NCBI GenBank assembly: GCA_036276735.1 | Contig: DASUOH010000039.1 | Span: 62,001-126,000 of the forward strand | DNA: 64,000 nucleotides | Source of the DNA: VRUE01 sp036276735 | GTDB lineage: Bacteria > Actinomycetota > Thermoleophilia > Solirubrobacterales > 70-9 | Direction: 5' to 3' | Notes under the pieces: model-generated | The model's input: only the letters and a program-made list of their open reading frames with translations | What the model was told of the DNA's origin: nothing | Databases searched by the model: none | In this document: positions 13,971 through 22,617 of the stretch, one piece after another | How the letters are laid out: each line of letters opens with the position of its first letter | Position numbering within the stretch: the stretch's first letter is position 1 | Translations under genes and position numbers: made by a program

Positions 13971-14887
13971 AGGCCGGCGACGAGGCGGCCGACGTTGCGC
14001 TTGCTGAAGTAGGGGCTGAAGGTGTGGACCTGGTCGCGGCGTTTGCCGTAGCTGGTGACGCCGTTGATCTGGGTCGCGTTGCCGACCAGCCAGCCGCCGC
14101 CGCTGGCGCCGGGCGCCCAGTGGCAGCGGATCGCGATCGTCGGCGGGCCGGGGATGCGGTAGGTGAAGCTGTCGTCGCCGACGTAGGGTGAGTCGCAGCC
14201 CTGCATCACGGTCGATTTGCCGGGATAGCCGAAGGTCTGGAATTCCTGACGGCGGCTGGCGTCGGTGAGGATGGTGGCGCCACCGCCGACCGCGTCGGCG
14301 ACGTTCGTCCCTTCCGCGTTCGGCTCGGTGAGGATCGCGCCGACGTCGAAGTTGGGGTTGCCGAAGCGCACCCACTGGCGCGGCGCGAAGACGGCGTTGC
14401 GGCGCGCGACGAAGGCGCCGAACGGCGCCGTGCCGTTGGTGTAGGAGGGGACGAACTCGACGAACTGCGACCAGACGCCCTCCGCGCCGAAGCCGCGCGG
14501 CCCCGAGTTGACGCAGTGCGCGGCGGTGAGGACGAGGCGACGGGTCGGGCTGTTAATCGCGGTCGCCGAGCAGAACCCTTTGCCGCGTCCCTGCCGCACG
14601 AAGAGGCGGCCGTTGACGGTGAAGGGCGGCGTCGTCGGCGCCACGACCGGTCCAAAGCTGGCGCGGGCGAAGGGGTCCGCGAGGGTACGGCGCGAGGCGT
14701 CGAGCGGCTCGGCACTGCGCATCCGCGCCGGCGTCCAGTAGCGCAGCGTCCGCTCGACTTCACCCGGCGCCGCGGCCCTGGCCGGCTGCAGCCGGGCGGA
14801 GCCGGCAGCGCCGCTCGGCGCGGCGAGAGCCGCGGCCGTGCAAGCGAGTGCAACGAGGGTCCCTGCGCGGCGCCGGCTCATCCGCAC
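13967..14887 (-). CDS. Secreted trypsin-like serine protease
   Basis: 306 residues with an N-terminal signal peptide (basic start, LVALACTAAALAAPSGAAG), a pro-like segment, then a chymotrypsin-fold domain: His in LTAAHCV (about 118-124), Asp in FDVGAIL, Ser in GASGGGW. The spread of the triad and the two Cys fit the V8/glutamyl-endopeptidase-like branch. It is expected to be exported and to cleave proteins outside the cell. A second ATG two codons in (14881) is an equally good start. Confidence 0.85.
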   Translation of the reverse strand: MRMSRRRAGTLVALACTAAALAAPSGAAGSARLQPARAAAPGEVERTLRYWTPARMRSAEPLDASRRTLADPFARASFGPVVAPTTPPFTVNGRLFVRQGRGKGFCSATAINSPTRRLVLTAAHCVNSGPRGFGAEGVWSQFVEFVPSYTNGTAPFGAFVARRNAVFAPRQWVRFGNPNFDVGAILTEPNAEGTNVADAVGGGATILTDASRRQEFQTFGYPGKSTVMQGCDSPYVGDDSFTYRIPGPPTIAIRCHWAPGASGGGWLVGNATQINGVTSYGKRRDQVHTFSPYFSKRNVGRLVAGL

Positions 14888-14925
14888 TCAGCATAAAGCG
14901 CCGCATTCGCGGGCGGTCGCGGCGT

Positions 14926-15618
14926 TTAGGAGAGGAGGGGGATGACGCAGCGGTAGCGGTGGGTGGTGGTGGAGAGGGCGGAGTTGAGCCCTCCTGCAGC
15001 GGAGACCGTCACTACGCCGTACACCTGCAGCCCGGAAACATTGGTCACGTCCTCCGACCACTCATCCCCTTCATGCAGATTCACCCCCGGCTGTTTCGCG
15101 AAGGCCGCGAGGTGCAACGCGTCCGGCAGCATGCCACCCTGGGTCGCGCATTCGCTCGCCGCTACGGGAGCGGACACCGCCGCGGGGCTGGGGGAGGCCT
15201 GCCAGCAGGCGCCGGCGAAGAGGCGGGTGCCGGGCTTGCAGCCGGCGCCGTAGCCGTTCACGGTCTGGGCGTTGACGGCATGGATCGCGTTGACCGCGGT
15301 CTCCGCGTCGCCGGCGCTGCGGGCGAAGTCGGCCGCATCGGCGTGGCTGGCGCTCGGCACCTGGCCCAGCGTCAGCTCGAGGATGTCGGCTCCCGTCAGC
15401 GGCCCCGACAGCGCCGCGCTCTTCAGCGCGCCCGGCTTCAGCCGGTTCGCCGGCACCGACCGCGGCTTCAGCCGATTGCCCGGCAGCGACTTCGCCCGGA
15501 TCGCCTTGCCGTTCAGCTTCGCCTGCTTCGCCGCATAAACGGTCCCACCCAACGCGACGAACAAGGCCACCGCCGCGACCACCATCGCGGGCGACTGCCG
15601 CCAGATCCCCTGCCTCAT
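14926..15618 (-). CDS. Secreted protein of a Thermoleophilia-typical family
   Basis: 230 residues. It starts with a short basic segment and a hydrophobic helix (MVVAAVALFVALGGTVYAAK), which I recall as very common in Solirubrobacterales exported proteins. A region of repeated 'N-G-K-x-I / N-R-L-K-P' units follows (LNGKAIRAKSLPGNRLKPRS), then an Ala/Asp-rich part, and a C-terminal part with five Cys. No enzyme motif is recognised. Function unknown; probably surface-associated. Confidence 0.7.
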   Translation of the reverse strand: MRQGIWRQSPAMVVAAVALFVALGGTVYAAKQAKLNGKAIRAKSLPGNRLKPRSVPANRLKPGALKSAALSGPLTGADILELTLGQVPSASHADAADFARSAGDAETAVNAIHAVNAQTVNGYGAGCKPGTRLFAGACWQASPSPAAVSAPVAASECATQGGMLPDALHLAAFAKQPGVNLHEGDEWSEDVTNVSGLQVYGVVTVSAAGGLNSALSTTTHRYRCVIPLLS

Positions 15619-15810
15619 CCTCGCCTCCCATAAACACGTCGATTCCCAGAAGCGGAGAACCTATGGGGAGCCCGCGGGGGAGCCAAAGCCGCTTGGACGG
15701 ACGTCCGGGCTACGCAGAGCAATAGGGCGGGGCTGGCGTGGTTGAGCAGCGCCTCGTACCGAACCCCCATATAGCTGCGTGTTGGGGCCATGGAAGAATG
15801 GGGATGCCGG

Positions 15811-16107
15811 ATGGGAACTATTGAAATAGAACGTCAATCAAGTGGATTGACTGATGGCCTGCGGTCATACGAGGTAGTTGTCGATGATGCGGCCTTTGGA
15901 TCGATACGCGCCGGGGAGTCCCTGACCTGTGAGGTGGCACCGGGGTCGCACGAGCTGTTCCTAAAGATCGACTGGTACCGGAGCGAGAAAACGATCGTGC
16001 ACCTGAGTTCGGGCAGGACGCGAAATTCCGCTGTGGGCCGCGTGCCAACGTCCTCACCGACCTTTACTGGGCGTTACCTCTTTAGGCGAACTGCCGTCCT
16101 CCCCTGA
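15811..16107 (+). pseudogene. Small PEGA-like domain protein, frameshifted near its C-terminus
   Basis: From an internal ATG at 15811 (an upstream ATG at 15790 is possible) the frame encodes a beta-rich domain YEVVVDDAAFGSIRAGESLT and PGSHELFLKIDWYRSE. After VHLSSG the frame continues with an unlikely Arg/Ser/Thr-rich tail. A shift at the G-run 16011-16013 to the preceding frame reads QDAKFRCGPRANVLTDLYW and stops at 16083-16085, which fits the beta-domain much better. So either a one-base deletion inactivated the end of the gene, or the base is a sequencing error. I recognise the domain as a common actinobacterial hypothetical with no known role. Confidence 0.55.
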
Positions 16108-16127
16108 CAGATAGACTCGCCGCCACA

Positions 16128-16290
16128 TACGGTCGGTGGTCAAGGGAAGTCCGGTGCGAAACCGGCGCGGTCCCGCCACTGTGACCGGGCCAAGGAAGCC
16201 GCGGGCGCGATGCGCCAGCCACTGGGGAGGACACAGAGTCCCCGGGAAGGTGCGGCCGACTATCCCGGAAGCCAGGAGACCTGTCCCCGG
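16128..16290 (+). promoter_or_regulatory. Cobalamin riboswitch
   Basis: Clear class I cobalamin (adenosylcobalamin) aptamer: GGGAAGTCCGGTGCGAAACC at 16144, the conserved GCCACTGTGACC at 16175-16186, and the B12 box GCCAGGAGACCTG at 16271. It lies immediately upstream of six genes that form an uptake operon, so cobalamin is expected to repress them. Confidence 0.95.
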
Positions 16291-16326
16291 CCAGCCATGA
16301 CAACCCTCGAGGAAAGGGTGGCTTAA

Positions 16327-17070
16327 ATGCCAAGACTCGTTCCATCCAGGCTGGCGGCCCTGTGCGCGCTGGCTCTCATCGCTCTCTGCTCGACCGCCGC
16401 GGCGGCTGTGGCCAAGGGGCCGCTCGTCGACCTGCGCGTCGTCGGCAACGGCGGCAAGGTGCTCGCCGAAAAGCCGGCCGGCGCCAGCCCCGTCTCGGTC
16501 AAGGCCAGCCCAAAGGCCGACTGCTTCGGCCCCGGCACCGGCGGCAGCGGCGAGAACGTGGCTGTCAAGGCGGGCAACGCGCTGAGCGCGCTGTTCACCG
16601 CCTCCAAGTCGACCGCATCGCTGCGGCCGCTGCTCGTCACCGACGCCTTCGACTTCGGCCTCGGGATCTGCGGGGTCGGCGGCAGCGAAGCGACCAAGAA
16701 GCTGTCCTGGCTGATCAAGCTCGACCACGTCGCCTCCGAACTGGGCGGCGAATCGGTCAAGGTGAAGACGGGCGACGAGGTGCTGTGGGCGCTGGTCCCC
16801 TTCCCCTATCCGGACGAGCTGTTCCTGCAGGCGCCCCGCAACGCCCAGGCCGGCAAGCCGTTCGGCGTCAAGGTCTTCGCCTACGACGCCAAGGGCAAGC
16901 GCAAGCCGGCGGCAGGCGTCAGCGTCACCGGCGCCGGCGAGCCGACCGGCAAGGACGGCACGACGACCGTCGTCCTGCGGGGGCCGCGACGGCTGATCGC
17001 GCGCAACGGCGAGGACATCCCGTCCAACCGCGACGCGGTCTGCGTCGGAGGGAAATGCCCGCGGGGCTGA
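16327..17070 (+). CDS. Exported DUF4430/transcobalamin-like beta-domain protein 1
   Basis: 247 residues, the first gene under the cobalamin riboswitch, with GAGGAAAGGG just upstream. A Sec signal (LAALCALALIALCSTAAAA) leads to a beta-rich region with KTGDEVLWALVPFPYP, the end of a DUF4430-like domain, followed by a second beta-sandwich (about 170-225: PFGVKVFAYDAKGKRKPAAG). Four Cys occur. DUF4430 is the fold of the C-terminal half of intrinsic factor and transcobalamin. Inference: an extracytoplasmic corrinoid-capturing subunit for the downstream ECF transporter. Confidence 0.75.
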   Translation: MPRLVPSRLAALCALALIALCSTAAAAVAKGPLVDLRVVGNGGKVLAEKPAGASPVSVKASPKADCFGPGTGGSGENVAVKAGNALSALFTASKSTASLRPLLVTDAFDFGLGICGVGGSEATKKLSWLIKLDHVASELGGESVKVKTGDEVLWALVPFPYPDELFLQAPRNAQAGKPFGVKVFAYDAKGKRKPAAGVSVTGAGEPTGKDGTTTVVLRGPRRLIARNGEDIPSNRDAVCVGGKCPRG

Positions 17071-17074
17071 TCCC

Positions 17075-17995
17075 ATGACCCCGAGCCGCGGCACGGCGGT
17101 CGCGATCGCGCTGCTGACGGCGGCGCTCGCGGTCGCCGGCTGCGGGCTCGGCCGCGGCGAGGACGTCGGCGAGGCGTCGCTCGTCGTCAGCCGCGACTAC
17201 GGCCGCGAGCAGGTGCTGGCGCCGGTCACCGAGGAGATCGACGAATCCGACACGGTGATGCGGCTGCTCGACCGCAACGCCGAGATCGAGACCCGCTACA
17301 GCGGTGACTTCGTCGAGGCGATCGACGGGCTGGCCGCCGACCGCGGCGACGGCCGCGCCTGGGACTGGCTCTACTACGTCAACGGCGTCGAGGCGACGGT
17401 CGGCGGCGCCGACTACGAGCTGCGCGGCGGCGAGACGATCTGGTGGGACTACCGGGACTGGTCGGCGGCGCTGCGGGTGCCGGCCGTCGTCGGCTCCTGG
17501 CCGCAGCCGTTCCGGGAGGGCTACGAGGGCGAGCCGGCCCCGACGCTGCTCGAATGCTTCTTCGACAGGCCCTCCTGCTCCTTCGTGCGGGACCGGCTCC
17601 GCTCGGCGGGGGCAAGGCTCGTGAAGCGGCCGGCGGAGGAGGCGATCCGGGTGCTCGCCGGCCCTTGGTGGCGGCTGCGGCAGGACCCGGCCGCCGCTCA
17701 GATCGAGAAGGGCCCGCAGAGCAGCGGCGTGTTCGCGGAGCTCGTCGAGACGCCTCGCGGCCCCGTGCTGATCGGCCTCGACGAAGGCGGTGAGGTGGCC
17801 CGCACCTTTGGTCCGGACGCTGGCCTCGTAGCCGCGACGCGCCGCGCCGAGGGGCCGCCGGTGTGGGTGGTGACCGGAGCGAGCGCCGCGGGCGCGGTGG
17901 CCGCGTCCCGTCTCCTCGACGCCCGGGCCCTGCGCAACCGCTACGCTGTCGCCATCGAAGGCGCCGAGGAGACGCCGCTACCGCTGCCGCGATGA
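17075..17995 (+). CDS. DUF4430 lipoprotein (transcobalamin-like beta-domain protein 2)
   Basis: 306 residues. The N-terminus has a lipoprotein signal (ALLTAALAVAGCG, Cys at about 23). Residues about 35-130 form a textbook DUF4430 domain: TVMRLLDRNAEIETRYSG, WDWLYYVNGVEATVGG and RGGETIWWDYRDW. The rest is less clear; a TGASAAGAVAASRLLDARAL segment near the end may be a second binding domain. It lies 5 bp after the previous stop and overlaps ecfT as ATGA. Inference: membrane-tethered cobalamin-binding partner of the S-component. Confidence 0.82.
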   Translation: MTPSRGTAVAIALLTAALAVAGCGLGRGEDVGEASLVVSRDYGREQVLAPVTEEIDESDTVMRLLDRNAEIETRYSGDFVEAIDGLAADRGDGRAWDWLYYVNGVEATVGGADYELRGGETIWWDYRDWSAALRVPAVVGSWPQPFREGYEGEPAPTLLECFFDRPSCSFVRDRLRSAGARLVKRPAEEAIRVLAGPWWRLRQDPAAAQIEKGPQSSGVFAELVETPRGPVLIGLDEGGEVARTFGPDAGLVAATRRAEGPPVWVVTGASAAGAVAASRLLDARALRNRYAVAIEGAEETPLPLPR

Positions 17996-18894
17996 GGTCG
18001 CCATTCGCCTACCGGCCGCGCCCCGGACCGCTGCAGGCGGCATCCCCGGGCGCTGCCGTCGCCTACCTCGGCGCCCCGGTCGCGATCTCCGTCAGGTATT
18101 CGAGCCCGCTGGTCCTGCTGGCGGTCGGCGCCGGCGTCTACCTCGGCGGCTCGCTCGCCGGGGCAGGGGGCGCGTTGAGGGTCGCGCTGCGGATGGGGTT
18201 GACGCTCGGCCTCCTGATCGTCGCCGTCAACGCGCTGGTCGTCGATCGCGGCGAGACGGTGCTGGCGCGGCTCGGCGAGTGGCCGCTGTTGGGGCGGGTC
18301 GACGTCACCGCCGAGGCGATTGCCGCGGGCGCTGTGATCGGCCTCCGCGCCGCCGTCGCGATGCTCGCATTCGCCGTCTACTCGGCCTGCGTCGACCCCG
18401 ACCGCGTGCTGCGGGCGCTACGGCCCTATGCCGGGCGCTCGGCGCTGACCGCGACGCTCGCCTCGCGCCTCGTCCCGGTCGCCACCGCGGACGCCGGGCG
18501 ACTGCGCGACGCGACGCGGCTGCGGGGCCCGGCCGCGGCGCCGCTCGGCCGGGCCGCGATGGCGCGTCGCCTCCTCGCCGGCTCGCTCGACCGGGCGGTG
18601 GACGTCGCGGCCACTCTGGAGTTGCGTGGGTACGGGCTGGCGCCGCCACCTCGGCAGACGGTGGGTCGATCGACCCCACCAGAGTGTGGTCGATGTGCCC
18701 AGCGCTCCAGATTCGACCGTCGCTTCTACACGGCCGGCATGCTGCTGCTCTTCGTCGGCGTCACCGGCAAGCTGCTGGGCGCCGACGAGTTCAGCGCCTA
18801 CCCGACCGTGGAGGTGGGGGTCGGCGCCGCCACGCTCGCGGTCTCAGCTGCCGCGGTCCTCGCGGGTCTGGTGCCATGGAGGCGCCGTGGCTGA
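17992..18894 (+). CDS. ecfT: ECF transporter transmembrane coupling protein EcfT
   Basis: 300 residues with about five membrane helices and the two Arg-Gly coupling motifs of EcfT (LRDATRLRG and ATLELRGYGL), which dock on the ATPases. The start is the ATG that overlaps the previous TGA. Between the second coupling helix and the last membrane helices lies a Cys-containing loop (about 220-240) that coincides with a short palindromic repeat (family 2). It links the S-component to the EcfA pair in the cobalamin uptake complex. Confidence 0.88.
   Translation: MRSPFAYRPRPGPLQAASPGAAVAYLGAPVAISVRYSSPLVLLAVGAGVYLGGSLAGAGGALRVALRMGLTLGLLIVAVNALVVDRGETVLARLGEWPLLGRVDVTAEAIAAGAVIGLRAAVAMLAFAVYSACVDPDRVLRALRPYAGRSALTATLASRLVPVATADAGRLRDATRLRGPAAAPLGRAAMARRLLAGSLDRAVDVAATLELRGYGLAPPPRQTVGRSTPPECGRCAQRSRFDRRFYTAGMLLLFVGVTGKLLGADEFSAYPTVEVGVGAATLAVSAAAVLAGLVPWRRRG
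18668..18704 (+). repeat. Short palindromic repeat inside ecfT (family 2, diverged copy)
   Basis: GATCGACCCCACCAGAGTGT followed by GGTCGATGTGCCC: arms TCGACC and GGTCGA. It aligns with the copies at 7501 and 25024 (GACCCC...GAGTG...GGT..ATGT). It is in frame in a loop of EcfT. Confidence 0.45.
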
Positions 18895-19768
18895 GCTCGC
18901 CACCCGCACCGCGCCTGTCCTCTCGATCGAGGGGCTGACCTACTGCTATCCGGCCACGTCCACTCCCTTTGAGCGTGTATCGCACCCAAACGGAGTAGGC
19001 GTCCTCCGCGACGTCTCGCTCAGCCTCGCCCCGGGCGAGTTCGCACTGCTCGCCGGCCGCTCGGCATCGGGCAAGTCGACCCTGCTGCGGGCCGCCTGCG
19101 GGCTGGTCCCGCATTTCCACGGTGGTGAGATCGAAGGCAGCGTCCGGGTAGCCGGCATCGACGCGATCGCCACCGGCCCCGCCGAGCTGGCCGCGGCGGT
19201 CGGCTACGTCGCCCAGGACCCCGAGACGCAGGTCGTCTCGACCACCGTCTCGGCCGAGATCGCCCTGCCGCTGGAGCTGCGCGGCGCGCCGCCCGCCTCC
19301 CGCGCCCGCGCCGTCGAGGAGGTCGCCCTGGCCCTCGCGATCCCGCAACTGCTCGAGCGCACCGTCGACACGCTCTCGGGTGGCGAGCTGCAGCGGGTCG
19401 CGCTTGCCGCCGCCCTGGTCACCCGTCCCAAGCTGATCCTGCTCGACGAGCCGACCTCCCAGCTCGACCCCGTCGCGGGCGACGAGCTGATCTGGCTGCT
19501 GCGCCGCCTCAACGAGGAGTGGGGGGTCACCGTCCTGCTCGCCGAGCACCGGCTCGAGCGCTGCCTCCCTGCCGCCGACCGAGTCATCGCGATGGAGGGC
19601 GGCGCAATCGCCTTCGACGGCGCCCCGCGCGACTTCCTCGTCTGGGCGCGGGACGCCGATCCCGCCCTTGAGACCCCCGCAGCCCGGATGTTCTCGCTCG
19701 CCGGGATCGAGCCGCTCCCGACCGGCGTCCGCGAGGCTCGCCGCACCCTCGAAGGAGGCAGCGAATGA
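18887..19768 (+). CDS. ecfA1: ECF transporter ATPase EcfA1
   Basis: 293 residues. ABC ATPase motifs: Walker A GRSASGKST, Q-loop YVAQDPETQVV, signature LSGGELQRVAL, Walker B LILLDEPTSQLDP, and H-loop AEHRLER. The start is the GTG 8 bp inside the ecfT end, with GGAGG just upstream. An insertion after the first strand (residues about 20-35) is unusual. It powers import together with EcfA2. Confidence 0.92.
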   Translation: MAELATRTAPVLSIEGLTYCYPATSTPFERVSHPNGVGVLRDVSLSLAPGEFALLAGRSASGKSTLLRAACGLVPHFHGGEIEGSVRVAGIDAIATGPAELAAAVGYVAQDPETQVVSTTVSAEIALPLELRGAPPASRARAVEEVALALAIPQLLERTVDTLSGGELQRVALAAALVTRPKLILLDEPTSQLDPVAGDELIWLLRRLNEEWGVTVLLAEHRLERCLPAADRVIAMEGGAIAFDGAPRDFLVWARDADPALETPAARMFSLAGIEPLPTGVREARRTLEGGSE

Positions 19769-20496
19769 CGGCGCTGGACCTCCGGGACGTCTGGGTCGAG
19801 CTCGGCGACGGCGAGGAGCGGCGGGACGTCCTGCGAGGAATCAGCCTGCGGGTCGACCGGGGTGAGCGGGTCGCCTTGATGGGCCGCAACGGCGCCGGCA
19901 AGAGCACGATGCTGCGCGCGCTTGCGGGCCTGGTCGAGCCGGCGCGCGGCAAGATCGGCGTGCCGGGCGGGGTGGCGCTGCTGACCCAGAACCCGGGCGA
20001 CTACCTGGTCCGCGAGCGGGTCGGCGACGAGCTGCCGGGGGAGGAGGGACTGGCGGCGCTTGAAGGCGTCGGCCTGCGAGGCGCGGTCGACGCCGACCCG
20101 CGCGACCTCTCCGGAGGCGAGCGGCAGCGGCTGGCGCTCGCGATCGCGCTCGCCGGGCGGACGGAAGGCGACGCGCTCCCCGGCCTGGTCGCGCTCGACG
20201 AGCCGACTCGCGGCATGGACCGGGCACGCAAGCAGGACCTGACCGAGCTGGTCGAACGCCTCGCCGGGCGCGGCGCCGGCGTCGTCGTCGCCACCCACGA
20301 CGTCGAGTTCGCCGCCGCTTTCGCTGAGCGGGTGGTCCTGCTCGGCGACGGCGTCGTGATCGCCGACGGACCCGCCGCGGAGATCCTCTCGGGGGGTTGG
20401 TACTTCGCCACCGAGGTGGCCCGCATCCTCGACCGGCCGGGGGTCGTCACCCCCGAGCAGGGCGCCGTCGCGCTCGCCGAAGGCCGCTCGGCATGA
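19765..20496 (+). CDS. ecfA2: ECF transporter ATPase EcfA2
   Basis: 243 residues. Walker A GRNGAGKST, Q-loop LLTQNPGDYLV, signature LSGGERQRLAL, Walker B LVALDEPTRGMDR, H-loop ATHDVEF. It overlaps EcfA1 (ATGA) and the S-component gene (ATGA). The short Q-loop-to-signature distance suggests a compact helical subdomain. It is the second half of the heterodimeric ECF motor. Confidence 0.92.
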   Translation: MTALDLRDVWVELGDGEERRDVLRGISLRVDRGERVALMGRNGAGKSTMLRALAGLVEPARGKIGVPGGVALLTQNPGDYLVRERVGDELPGEEGLAALEGVGLRGAVDADPRDLSGGERQRLALAIALAGRTEGDALPGLVALDEPTRGMDRARKQDLTELVERLAGRGAGVVVATHDVEFAAAFAERVVLLGDGVVIADGPAAEILSGGWYFATEVARILDRPGVVTPEQGAVALAEGRSA

Positions 20497-22379
20497 GCTG
20501 GCAGGTCGCCAGCTTCCTGATCCTCGCCGCCGTCCTGCTCGGAGGCTTCGTCTGGTACGAGCGCAGCCGCCCGACCTCGCAGATCGTCGCCCTGGTCGGC
20601 GCCCTCGCCGCACTCGCGGTCGCCGGTCGGCTGGCGCTCGCCGCGATCCCCAACGTCGTCGCGACGACCGACATCGCGATCTTCGCCGGCTACGCGCTCG
20701 GCCCGGCCCCCGGCTTCGCCGTCGGCGCCTTCGCCGGGCTCGTCTCCAACTTCTGGCTCGGGCAGGGCCCGTGGACGCCGTGGCAGATGGCGGGGTGGGG
20801 GATGTGCGGCGTCTTCGGCGCCTTGCTGGCGCTCGGATTCCGCAACGCGGGACGCTTCACTCTGGCCGCGGCCTGCGGGCTGGCTGGCATTGCGTACGGC
20901 GCTCTGCTGAACTTCTCCCTGATGGCGACCTACGGAGGCGAGCTTTCGCTGGAGCGGTTCTTGGCGCTCGAGTCGCGCGCGGTTCCCTTCGACCTCGCCC
21001 ATGCGATCGGCAACGTCGTGATCGCCCTGATCGCCGGGCCGGCGATGGTGAGGATGCTGGTTCGCTTCCGGCAGCGCTTCCAGTGGCGGGCTCCTGCCCT
21101 CGCAGCGGCCACGGTCCTGGCGCTGATCGCGGCCGGCGGAATGCCCTCGACGGCGAGCGCCGCCGACACCGGCAAGACGGTCGGCTGGTTGCTCGAGCGG
21201 CAGAACAGCGACGGCGGTTGGGGTCCCTCGGTCGGTGACGAGTCGAGCGTCACGACGACCGCCTGGGTGATGCTGGGCCTCGAGGCCGCGAACAGGAGCC
21301 CGTTCGACGTGCAGAGGGAGGGGCGCAGCCCGATCGACTTCCTGCGCGCCAACGTCGAGGACCTCGACAGCGCCGGCGACTTCGCGCGGACCATCATCGC
21401 CCTCGATGGCGCCGGGGCCGACCCGCGCTCGTTCGGTGGGCACGATCTGGTCCGCGGCCTGCTCAACCGGCGGGCGACCAACGGCTCCTACGTGGGCTGG
21501 CCCGGCACCACGGCCTTTGCCGTCATCGCCTTACGGGCGGCGGGCGCGACGGGCAGCCTCGACCACACGAGCGCCTGGTTGGCCAAAGTGCAGAATCCCG
21601 ACGGCGGCTGGGGGGACCTGCCGCAGCCGCCGAGCACCGCCGACGGCACCGGCGCGGTGCTGCAGGCGATTCCCCATACCAAGCCGGCGGTGGACGGCCT
21701 CGAGTACCTGCGCCGTCATCAGCGAGCCAACGGCGGCTTCGTGACGGGCGGCAACGGCGCCGTCAACGCGATGTCGACGGCGTGGGCGGTGCAGGGCATG
21801 CTCGCGGTCGGCGCCGATCCGTCGACGATTCGCGAGGGGGGCGACAGCGCACTCGACTACCTGCGCGAGCGCCGCGCCAGGGACGGTCACTACACCTACT
21901 CCTCCGACAGCGATCAGACGGCGGTCTGGGTCACGGCTCAGGTCCTCGCTGCGGTGGCGGGCGAGGCATTCCCGATCGACACGCCGCCGGCTCGCTTGCT
22001 CGAGCCGAACGAAGAGGACGAGTCCAGCGTTTCGCCGGGCACGGTGACCCCGCCTCCGTTGGCCGAGGCGGAGCCGTTGCCCGGCTTCCCGGAATCCTCA
22101 CCGGAAGGAACCGTTCCGCCGGGCAGCTTCGAATCGGTCCCCGGTGTGCCTCCAACCGCGGGCAGCCCGGGCGGCGCGGCGCCCTTCCCGACCGTGCCGG
22201 GCCCCGGCTCGGAGGGCGTTGTGCCGGAAGGACCGACGGCCACCGCTCCAGCCGCACCCCCGTTCGAGGCGAGCCCGCCGGACCCCCCGGAGCCCTTGCC
22301 CCCGATCGGGATCGGGCTCGGCACCGGCGGCCTCGCGCTGGGCGGAGCGCTCCTGCTCGGACGTCGCTTCGGCTGGTAG
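20493..22379 (+). CDS. ECF S-component fused to an alpha/alpha-barrel (prenyltransferase-repeat) domain
   Basis: 628 residues. Residues about 1-200 are an ECF substrate-binding (S) subunit with about six membrane helices, including IFAGYALGPAPGFAVGAFAG and the NFWLGQGPWTPWQM loop. After a further hydrophobic segment (about 200-230), residues about 230-510 are repeats of squalene-cyclase/prenyltransferase type: LLERQNSDGGWGPS, WLAKVQNPDGGWGD, YLRRHQRANGGFV. A Pro-rich stalk and a C-terminal membrane helix ending RRFGW close it. The same barrel fold forms the large domain of intrinsic factor and transcobalamin. With a cobalamin riboswitch and two DUF4430 proteins in the operon, I infer cobalamin capture at the membrane. 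The catalytic residues of a terpene cyclase are not evident. Confidence 0.85.
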   Translation: MSWQVASFLILAAVLLGGFVWYERSRPTSQIVALVGALAALAVAGRLALAAIPNVVATTDIAIFAGYALGPAPGFAVGAFAGLVSNFWLGQGPWTPWQMAGWGMCGVFGALLALGFRNAGRFTLAAACGLAGIAYGALLNFSLMATYGGELSLERFLALESRAVPFDLAHAIGNVVIALIAGPAMVRMLVRFRQRFQWRAPALAAATVLALIAAGGMPSTASAADTGKTVGWLLERQNSDGGWGPSVGDESSVTTTAWVMLGLEAANRSPFDVQREGRSPIDFLRANVEDLDSAGDFARTIIALDGAGADPRSFGGHDLVRGLLNRRATNGSYVGWPGTTAFAVIALRAAGATGSLDHTSAWLAKVQNPDGGWGDLPQPPSTADGTGAVLQAIPHTKPAVDGLEYLRRHQRANGGFVTGGNGAVNAMSTAWAVQGMLAVGADPSTIREGGDSALDYLRERRARDGHYTYSSDSDQTAVWVTAQVLAAVAGEAFPIDTPPARLLEPNEEDESSVSPGTVTPPPLAEAEPLPGFPESSPEGTVPPGSFESVPGVPPTAGSPGGAAPFPTVPGPGSEGVVPEGPTATAPAAPPFEASPPDPPEPLPPIGIGLGTGGLALGGALLLGRRFGW

Positions 22380-22617
22380 CGGGCCGATCTGGGCGAAAGT
22401 GGCCCTGGACAGCGAAACGGCCCGCAGAAGCGGGCCGGATCTGGGTGACGCCGTCAGTGACGGCACCTGCATGACAAGCAGTTTCAGACTACCAAGCCGG
22501 CTAGGCGATTCGCTGTGCGTGAGGTACGAAGACCGAGCCGCAAAGGCGGGTAACTACTCCGCAGGCCGCGTGACAAATTGCACCTCAGCTCAGTCTCCGG
22601 ATCTTATGATGCTCCAG
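22380..22617. other. Gene-free stretch between the S-component gene and the tRNA-like gene
   Basis: No supported ORF. It holds a hairpin at 22418-22437 and a second stem (GCCGTC AGT GACGGC) at about 22450-22464. I looked for a tmRNA or SRP-type RNA because of the structure and low coding potential, but found no matching conserved motif. Confidence 0.4.
22411..22437 (-). terminator. Terminator-like hairpin, minus strand
   Basis: On the minus strand CGGCCCGC-TTCT-GCGGGCCG is an 8-bp GC-rich stem followed by TTTCGCT. It could end transcription from the tRNA-like gene at 22707-22618, or of the S-component operon on the other strand. Confidence 0.5.

Noticed and set aside
22380..22617. tmRNA or SRP RNA
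   Set aside because: No tag-peptide frame ending in ALAA/AVAA with stop, no alanine-type acceptor, and no SRP core motif.
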